A stretch of DNA of 38,061 bases, from positions 1-38,061 of the forward strand of contig VGRX01000010.1 of assembly GCA_016875215.1 (NCBI GenBank). Direction: 5' to 3'. Positions 33,601-38,061 of this stretch are shown in pieces. Source of the stretch: Deltaproteobacteria bacterium. Lineage in GTDB: Bacteria; Myxococcota_A; UBA9042; CAIXZC01. Under the pieces are notes generated by a model. It did not search any database and was not told the origin of the DNA. It saw only the letters and a list, made by a program, of their open reading frames with translations. A program made the translations under genes and the position numbers. Position 1 is the stretch's first letter, and every line of letters begins with the position of its first letter.

Positions 33601-34463
33601 AGGGGAGGTGGACGGCCACGCTTCAGCGAGCGCAGGAGGCCGAGCAGATCCTCCTGGAGAAGCTCACGAACGTGGCCTGGGAGCTGCGCACGGCCCGAAT
33701 CTACCAGCTCGCCGCCCTGGGATGGATGGGACGGTTCGGCGAGTATCGACGACGGACACAGGACATGGTGGCGGACGCGTTGGGCCGCAACGACCTGCAC
33801 ACGGTCAACCACATGCGGGCCGGCTCCATGCTCCATCTCGGCCTCATGCAGGACGATCCGGCCGGGGCACGCAAGGACATCGCCGAGTGCGTGGGAGACA
33901 TGTCGCACAGTGCGTTTACCCTGCTGCACTTCTACGCGCTGAGAAGCCACATCTGCACCGAGCTGTACCTGGCCAACGGGGAAGAGGCGGTTCGCCTGGC
34001 CGACGAGCTGCGGCAGAAGACACGGCGCTCTACCGTCGGCAGGATAGCGCTCACGCGGACGTACGCCCTGGAGATGCTGGCCAACAGCCGTCTGTGCGCT
34101 GCCGGGGGGTGCGTGCCCGAGCGGGCGGCGGCGAGGACGGCTCGCGAATGTGCGGACAAGGCCGAGGCGATCGGGCTGGACTGGACCGGCGGTCTGGCCG
34201 AGCTCTGGCGCGGAGGAGCCGACGTCATCGCCGGGCTCGACGGAGATGCCCGCCGGCATTTCGAGGATGCTGCAGAGCGCTTTGCCCGGCTGGACATGCG
34301 CCTGTATGCCGCAGCGGCGCGATGTCGGCTCGGCGAGCTGGTGGGCGGGGATGCGGGCGCCTCCATGGTGGAGGAATCGCTGGCGACACTCAGGAGCGAG
34401 TCCATTGCGAGGCCCGAGAAGGTCATCGCAATGGTCGCTCCGAGCTTCAGGAGAAATGCTTGA
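30654..34463 (+). CDS. serine/threonine protein kinase fused to AAA-type ATPase and TPR region
   Basis: A 1269-residue cytoplasmic protein. Kinase domain at residues 15-310: Gly loop IGKGGMGTVF at 21-30, Lys44, HRDLKPSN from 177, DFG at 197-199, and GTVPYMSPEQ. About 60 extra residues lie between the hinge and the catalytic loop. A predicted-ATPase (PknK/MalT-like STAND) module follows, with Walker A GPSGMGKS at 364-371 and Walker B LVLAIDDLQWGD near 489. From about 740 to the end the sequence is helical TPR-like repeats (AADQAVDMLAFDRAAVLYR). No LuxR or histidine-kinase output domain is present, unlike many relatives, so signalling is probably through phosphorylation. The stop overlaps the next gene's TTG start. 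Confidence 0.95.
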   Translation: MDELFEQRQPIFQRFDVIRMIGKGGMGTVFEVFDRLRNARVALKLLSHFGPTQLYLFKQEFRSLANIVHANLVGLHELLCEGDTWFFTMDLVDGRSFLDYVRGESLRVLETTVFADSVGGLDSTFPPQGAPDGAELTSERLGPALPELPAGAELRLRRALGGLASGVSALHAAGKVHRDLKPSNVMVRGDDRVVILDFGLVMDVAPGADDPALQNHVAGTVPYMSPEQAGGRTLTAAGDWYAVGVMLYEALTGRLPFGGDILRVLQAKQQVQPCAPAMVAPGVPPDLDALCRRLLATVPEARPSDDEVLEALGVRSDSTTELSATIHSGTAGTALVGRDGETTALDRAYDTCLSGRPVLVRVHGPSGMGKSALVHSFLEELAEEGAVVLSGRCYERESVPYKALDPLVDRLTRYLLSLPADRVEALMPRHVRALAQVFPVLDRVPAARDAVRRSETTLDPRELRRRAFGALRELLARLAERVPLVLAIDDLQWGDVDSSLMLQELLRPPDPPPLLLLASFRSDAMEGSPVLLPLLEHGASGQETAIDIPVGPLPVDEAERLALMHLAQTVAQRTRLAAHIARESGGVPFFVEELSRFAALSAAEGTAFEGNELVSLDEYTRLRVRRLPVEARALVEVVAVAGHPLPLEAAARASGQESIPWESVRLLQGAHMVDTRGLHNRQRVECYHDRIREAVAASLEAEARRNLHRRLATTLEQMPDIEPELLAVHFRESGEPVRAASFARRAADQAVDMLAFDRAAVLYRSALTMGSWAPAELAAIRRSLADTLANAGRGVEAADEFLRLAAAADPNQSWRLQLGAADQLLRVGHVDRGKTILDEVLARFGMKIPAGTLAALAAYSWFRTLLKLRPRSFRKRSEDQIPGYLLDRIDACWAVSLGLGLVDPVRASGFQFRCLLYSLQAGEPYRIARSLASEGAYSAAFGGKGFARAEDVLERAEHLAREANSTHALAIVRVCSAIAAFQQGRWTATLQRAQEAEQILLEKLTNVAWELRTARIYQLAALGWMGRFGEYRRRTQDMVADALGRNDLHTVNHMRAGSMLHLGLMQDDPAGARKDIAECVGDMSHSAFTLLHFYALRSHICTELYLANGEEAVRLADELRQKTRRSTVGRIALTRTYALEMLANSRLCAAGGCVPERAAARTARECADKAEAIGLDWTGGLAELWRGGADVIAGLDGDARRHFEDAAERFARLDMRLYAAAARCRLGELVGGDAGASMVEESLATLRSESIARPEKVIAMVAPSFRRNA

Positions 34464-35749
34464 GGCACGTCACCTGCGTTCTGACACTCGCGACACTCGC
34501 TGCGGCAGGCGTATCGTCGTCTGCTACGGCCGGCGGCTTCCACAACGCGGACGTGGGGACCCGCCGCATGGGGATGTTCGCCACGGTGGCCAGGCCTGAC
34601 GATCCGACCGCCATCTTCCACAACCCGGCGGGGCTCGTGCTGACCACGGGGACGCAGTTCTACACGTCCCTCTCGCTGTTCTTCCTGGACATCGGTTTGC
34701 GGATGTACGACAGCGAGGGGGTCCTGCGACCCGAAGACCACGAGATCCGACCGGACTGGAACATCGGGGCTCTGCCCTTCATCGGCATCAGCTCCGACCT
34801 GGGTACGGAGCGGCTTCGCCTCGGCTTTGCTGCGTATGCGCCCAACGCCTACGGGGCGGCACTGCCGGATGACGAACCGACCCGCTATCATGCCACGCGC
34901 GTTCTGTTCCTGGGCAGCCGGGCAACGGCGTCGCTGGCATACGAGGTCTCCCCCAAGCTCTCCGTGGCAGCCAGCGCCAGCCTGGTCCACCTGTACCTCA
35001 CTGCGCAGCGGTTCATGAACCCGCTGGTGCTCCAGGATCCGGACCACCGGTTCGACGACCCGGCGGTGACGAAGGAGTACGACTCGACGCTCGCCCTCGA
35101 CGGCCAGGGGTTCTCGTGGGCTGTCGACGTCGGCGTCCTGCTGCGGCCGCTCGAGACGCTCAGTATCGGAGTCGCGTTCTTCGGCGGCTCGTCGGTCCGC
35201 CTGCGCGGGGATGTGGAGCTCACCTCTCCGGACGGCACGGTGGACAGCACGACCCATCGGACCGACATGGTCATCCCCTTCACCCTGCAGGGGGGAATCA
35301 ACTGGGAGTTCGCTCCGGATTTCGAGATCGGCTTCGACTACCGCTACTACCACTACCAGGTGTTCCAGGAGCAATACACCGTCCTGGAGGAGCCGCTCAT
35401 GGGGATGAGCGAAATGAGAGATGCGAAGAACTACGGCAACTCGGGGAACTGGTGCATCGGGTTGCTCTACCGCCCGCTCGAGTCGGTCGAGCTGATGGCG
35501 GGATACCAGCAGGACTACACCCCGATCCCGGACCAGACCTACAGCCTGGACAACCCCAGCCGGGACCAGCGTGGAATCGGCTTCGGGGCCCGCTGGCAGG
35601 CGACCGGGAGACACCGGGTTGGACTCTCCTTCGTCCGCAACTGGTTCGACCTCGTGGACGTCCAGGAATCGACGGCGAATCCGCCGGCCAATGCCAAGGG
35701 GCACGGTGCGAACTTCGAGGTCGGCCTCGACTGGATGTGGAGATTGTAG
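34460..35749 (+). CDS. FadL/OmpP1 family outer-membrane protein
   Basis: A 429-residue beta-barrel. I place the start at TTG 34460, which overlaps the kinase stop (TTGA), with AGGAG eight bases upstream; no ATG gives a signal peptide. The track ORF extends nearly 500 codons into the kinase gene in another frame and is wrong there. Signal peptide: VTCVLTLATLAAAGVSSSATA. The N-terminal hallmark of FadL is clear (GGFHNADVGTRRMGM, then DPTAIFHNPAGL). Alternating strands with aromatic girdles follow, ending in WMWRL. FadL proteins pass hydrophobic compounds such as long-chain fatty acids. It ends with zero gap against the convergent 35750 gene. Confidence 0.9.
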   Translation: MRHVTCVLTLATLAAAGVSSSATAGGFHNADVGTRRMGMFATVARPDDPTAIFHNPAGLVLTTGTQFYTSLSLFFLDIGLRMYDSEGVLRPEDHEIRPDWNIGALPFIGISSDLGTERLRLGFAAYAPNAYGAALPDDEPTRYHATRVLFLGSRATASLAYEVSPKLSVAASASLVHLYLTAQRFMNPLVLQDPDHRFDDPAVTKEYDSTLALDGQGFSWAVDVGVLLRPLETLSIGVAFFGGSSVRLRGDVELTSPDGTVDSTTHRTDMVIPFTLQGGINWEFAPDFEIGFDYRYYHYQVFQEQYTVLEEPLMGMSEMRDAKNYGNSGNWCIGLLYRPLESVELMAGYQQDYTPIPDQTYSLDNPSRDQRGIGFGARWQATGRHRVGLSFVRNWFDLVDVQESTANPPANAKGHGANFEVGLDWMWRL

Positions 35750-37603
35750 CTACTTGTAGGCTTCGAGGAAGAACACGAGCGCTTCGAGTCTCTGGTTCCA
35801 TACCTTGACGGGGTCGATTCCCTTCTTCTCTTCCGCTGCCATGAGATCCTTGAGGACGGACAGCGCCGCGGCCGTGTCGGCCATGCCCTGACGCTCGAAG
35901 CCGAGAAGGATGACCTGCCGGAGGTCGCCGTACAGCTCGTCGTCATAGTCGAGCGCGGCATACACCTTGGCAAACAACTTGAGCAGCTCGGCCCGCTCCT
36001 CCTTCTTGAGCTTCAGCCGGCCGAGGGTAAGCGCTGCCTTGGCACGGGCCATGCCCTTCACGTACTCGGTTTCCCGGTCGTCCACCCCCTTGACCGTGTC
36101 GGGGTCGTACACGACTTCGCTCCCCTCCAGCTTGCCCTGTCCGCCCTGGAGGACGGTCTGCAGGCAGGTCAGATCCTCCTTGCAGGCGTTGGACACGGCC
36201 AGCAGGACCTTCACGTCGATCTGGTCGAGCCGCTCCTGGATGTCCTCCGACTTCTCGACGTCGCCGAAGTTCTCGTCAAAGCCCTCGACGAAGATGTCGT
36301 TGAACTGGACGAGGTGGCCGACGTCCAGGCCGAAAGCGAGCGGCTGGAGGAAACGGATCACGAAGTCGGCCTCCTTGGCCGGCTCGCCTGCGTCCGCGGC
36401 CTTGACCTTGGCAGCGTCGGGTTCCTCGTCCTCGACATCGGAGACGGCCTCGTAGCAGACCCGGAGCAGGACGTCCATGGCCTCGGGGGTGAAGTTGAAT
36501 GCCAGTCCCAGCGCAAGCTGGAGGCGGGCACTGCCCTCCACGTTCCGATCCCGGATGATCTTCAGTGCGCCGAGCATCTCGTCCGCGGTCATGATGGACA
36601 TGATGCCCCAGGAGTCGAACTTGATCCGGTTGGTCATCTCGATCGTCCAGTCGAGCTTGAGACTGTCGGGGAGGTTGGCCGGCTCGATGACGGGACGCGC
36701 GATGTCGCGGACCAGGGCGCCGGCAGCCCGCGGGTCTCTGAGCTGGGCGAGCAGCATCGGAACCCTCATGCCCTTTCTCCACTTCCACTCGGAGATCGCG
36801 TTCTTCACGGCGAACTCCTCCATGTAGCGGACCTTCTCGTCACCGGGGCGGGATTCCATCACGTCCACGAGGAACGGGGCCGACGCGGACCCGATCTGGA
36901 GCAGCGACTTGAGCGACTCCTTGAAGGTGGTGCCGCCATCCTTGGACACGAGGAACAGGCCGCGCACCAGGGCCTTGATGCCTTCCGGGTTCTTGGTCTT
37001 GAGTTTCCCGAGTCCCTCGCTGGCCCGCTTGTTGACCTCGATTCCCTGGACATCGGGAGAGTTGTTGGCCAGAGCGATGAGGACCTCCTCGAGGTCATCG
37101 TTGAGGCCGCCCATCTCATCCGATGCCAGCACGCGCAGCGCCGGGGCGTATGCCAGTGCGAACTGCGGCTGAGCGCTCTTCACGTCATCGGTCAGCATCT
37201 TGACCAGGTCGGGCTTGAGGTCGATCAGCTTCCACTCCTCGATGCTGGTCGCGGCCAGCATGGCCGTCTCCGGCGACTGGAGCGCAAGCCGGAGGATCTC
37301 GAAGTAGAGCGGCTTCTTCTTCGGGAACTTCTCTGCCTCGGTCTTGAAGTTCACCACGCTCGGCTCCCAGGTCTGGGAGATGATGCGCATGATGTCCTTG
37401 TTGTACTTGCCCTGGCGGGGGTCGAACATGTCCTTCAGGATGGGAATGGCATCCTGACACTTCTTCTCGGCAATGTCCTTGAACACGGCTTTCGGATCGG
37501 TCCCCCCGAGCAGCGAGACGTACTTGCTGCACTCGCTCTCCTCTCCGTGGGAACAGCCGAAACCGAGCCCGAGCACGAGCAAAACCAGGAATCGCTTCAT
37601 CAT
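35750..37603 (-). CDS. large helical lipoprotein, HEAT-like
   Basis: A 617-residue lipoprotein. The start is the first of two adjacent ATGs (MMKRFLVLL) behind AAGGGGGG; the track ORF begins 18 codons earlier in the leader. The lipobox is GFGC. The mature part is almost entirely helical, with repeated units of about 35-45 residues whose spacing resembles HEAT repeats (AKKCQDAIPILKDMFDPRQG, RVPMLLAQLRDPRAAGALV). An acidic patch (DVEDEEPDAAKV) interrupts it. No catalytic motif. HEAT scaffolds bind proteins, so a periplasmic scaffold is possible (inference). The start codon is 54 nt after a strong promoter. Confidence 0.87.
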   Translation of the reverse strand: MMKRFLVLLVLGLGFGCSHGEESECSKYVSLLGGTDPKAVFKDIAEKKCQDAIPILKDMFDPRQGKYNKDIMRIISQTWEPSVVNFKTEAEKFPKKKPLYFEILRLALQSPETAMLAATSIEEWKLIDLKPDLVKMLTDDVKSAQPQFALAYAPALRVLASDEMGGLNDDLEEVLIALANNSPDVQGIEVNKRASEGLGKLKTKNPEGIKALVRGLFLVSKDGGTTFKESLKSLLQIGSASAPFLVDVMESRPGDEKVRYMEEFAVKNAISEWKWRKGMRVPMLLAQLRDPRAAGALVRDIARPVIEPANLPDSLKLDWTIEMTNRIKFDSWGIMSIMTADEMLGALKIIRDRNVEGSARLQLALGLAFNFTPEAMDVLLRVCYEAVSDVEDEEPDAAKVKAADAGEPAKEADFVIRFLQPLAFGLDVGHLVQFNDIFVEGFDENFGDVEKSEDIQERLDQIDVKVLLAVSNACKEDLTCLQTVLQGGQGKLEGSEVVYDPDTVKGVDDRETEYVKGMARAKAALTLGRLKLKKEERAELLKLFAKVYAALDYDDELYGDLRQVILLGFERQGMADTAAALSVLKDLMAAEEKKGIDPVKVWNQRLEALVFFLEAYK

Positions 37604-37656
37604 CAGCCCCCCTTGCATGGCAGCGACCTGACGGTCCCTTCCTCCAAAGTACAGCA

Positions 37657-37686
37657 ACTATAGCCGTGCGTCGCGAAGCAAGTCAA
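37657..37686 (-). promoter_or_regulatory. sigma70-type promoter for the HEAT-like lipoprotein
   Basis: On the minus strand TTGACT (37686-37681) and TATAGT (37662-37657) are 18 nt apart, each 5 of 6 to consensus. Boxes and spacing equal those of the maf promoter. Confidence 0.75.
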
Positions 37687-37728
37687 GCGGAATGACGGGC
37701 CGTTCTCCAGGAGGAAATCAGGGGGAGG

Positions 37729-38061
37729 TCACTCCGGGATCGTGCACTGTCCGTCGGTGCAGTTCTGCCCCTCCGGGCAAGTCCCGCACGCGCCTCCGCA
37801 CCCGTCTTCACCGCAGGCCTTCCCCTCACAGGCCGGCTGGCAGACGCAGGCACCCTCGACGCACGCGTCCTGCGCCCCCGGGCACTCGCCGCACGTCGTT
37901 CCGCATCCGTCTTCGCCGCATGCCTTTCCTTCACAGGCCGGCTGGCAGACGCAGGCACCCTCGACGCACGCTTCCTGCGCCCCCTCGCACGTCCCGCACG
38001 TCCCCCCGCAACCGTCCTCTCCACAGGTCTTTCCTTCGCAGTCGGGCTGGCACTCCGCATA
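37729..38061 (-). CDS. cysteine-rich repeat protein, C-terminal part (partial)
   Basis: An open frame without internal Met, so the ORF track missed it and reports a shadow frame instead. 110 codons to a TGA; the gene continues past the right edge. It is built of a 35-residue module, CQPxCEGKxCGEDGCGGxC, then GxCxGAQxACVEGACV. Two full copies and one shortened last copy are present, ending GQNCTDGQCTIPE. Ten or so Cys per module suggest a disulfide knot. The same module occurs once in the NHL-propeller lipoprotein. Such tails are frequent in Myxococcota secreted proteins. Function unknown; the N-terminus outside the window would decide. Confidence 0.85.
   Translation of the reverse strand, partial: YAECQPDCEGKTCGEDGCGGTCGTCEGAQEACVEGACVCQPACEGKACGEDGCGTTCGECPGAQDACVEGACVCQPACEGKACGEDGCGGACGTCPEGQNCTDGQCTIPE
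37744..38052 (-). repeat. tandem 105-bp coding repeats
   Basis: Three in-frame units of 105 bp (last one shortened) encode the 35-residue Cys module. Units one and two share a run of over 40 identical bases (including CAGGCCGGCTGGCAGACGCA), so the duplication is recent or kept uniform by gene conversion. Confidence 0.9.

Noticed and set aside
32966-34459. N-terminal 498 codons of the 927-aa ORF
   Set aside because: Out-of-frame shadow of the kinase gene. The FadL-like protein starts at TTG 34460 with signal peptide and ribosome site.
37683-38060. 125-aa minus-strand ORF from the track
   Set aside because: It is the wrong frame of the Cys-rich repeat; the frame ending at 37729 gives the regular Cys module.
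1-38061. tRNA, rRNA, transposase or integrase genes
   Set aside because: I looked for T-arm consensus, rRNA-like stretches and DDE or tyrosine-recombinase motifs and found none.

Overview
The window is about 38 kb of GC-rich, gene-dense bacterial DNA. It reads like a delta-proteobacterial lineage, most likely Myxococcota or a relative such as Bradymonadota. The reasons are the many cysteine-rich lipoproteins (MopE-type metal-binding motifs, short Cys knots, NHL propellers), an FHA protein, a Ser/Thr kinase fused to an ATPase and TPRs, two-component and HD-GYP signalling, and delta-type housekeeping genes. The assignment is inference; there is no rRNA or marker search behind it. Most lines of the ORF track are GC-driven shadows.

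Layout. 1-1902 (-): an operon of a zinc-ribbon/double-FHA protein, an ABC ATPase and an ABC-2 type permease cut by the window edge. 1971-3914 (-): a chemotaxis-type receptor. 4033-10318 (+): an exported protein of unknown function, an HD-GYP response regulator, a Cys-rich lipoprotein, a stand-alone receiver and a PAS histidine kinase with a degenerate receiver. A frameshifted DUF167 gene follows. 10718-16583 (+): ileS, an unusually long lspA and two tandem divergent lgt paralogues, coupled by ATGA/GTGA overlaps. 16528-20643 (-): RNase G and two lipoproteins. 20783-21927 (+): a small Cys-rich lipoprotein and msrA. 22000-23306 (-): maf and a lipoprotein. 23488-25212 (+): an NHL-propeller lipoprotein. 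25210-26415: a repeat-rich island around a CYTH phosphatase gene. 26412-30204 (-): an orphan DpnA-like DNA adenine methylase and two lipoproteins, one of them MopE-like. 30341-35749 (+): a small ferredoxin, a kinase-ATPase-TPR protein and a FadL-like outer-membrane protein. 35750-38061 (-): a large lipoprotein and the C-terminus of a Cys-rich repeat protein.

How it fits together. Nine probable lipoproteins lie in the same window as the machinery that matures them (two Lgt paralogues and LspA). The enzymes are unusual: LspA carries an insert of about 210 residues, and both Lgt proteins carry a Cys-containing loop. This suggests a cell envelope heavily invested in disulfide-rich lipoproteins. 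Several sigma70-like promoters can be read; the sequence TTGACT-N18-TATAGT occurs twice.

The most unusual signal is in 25210-26415. Two inverted copies of an element begin exactly at the stop codons of the two flanking genes. One copy is a short double hairpin. The other carries an extra 125-nt block that folds on paper into a rod of nested stems and is bounded by a GGC direct repeat. Together with two families of tandem repeats around the CYTH gene, this looks like an undescribed structured 3'-UTR or mobile repeat family.
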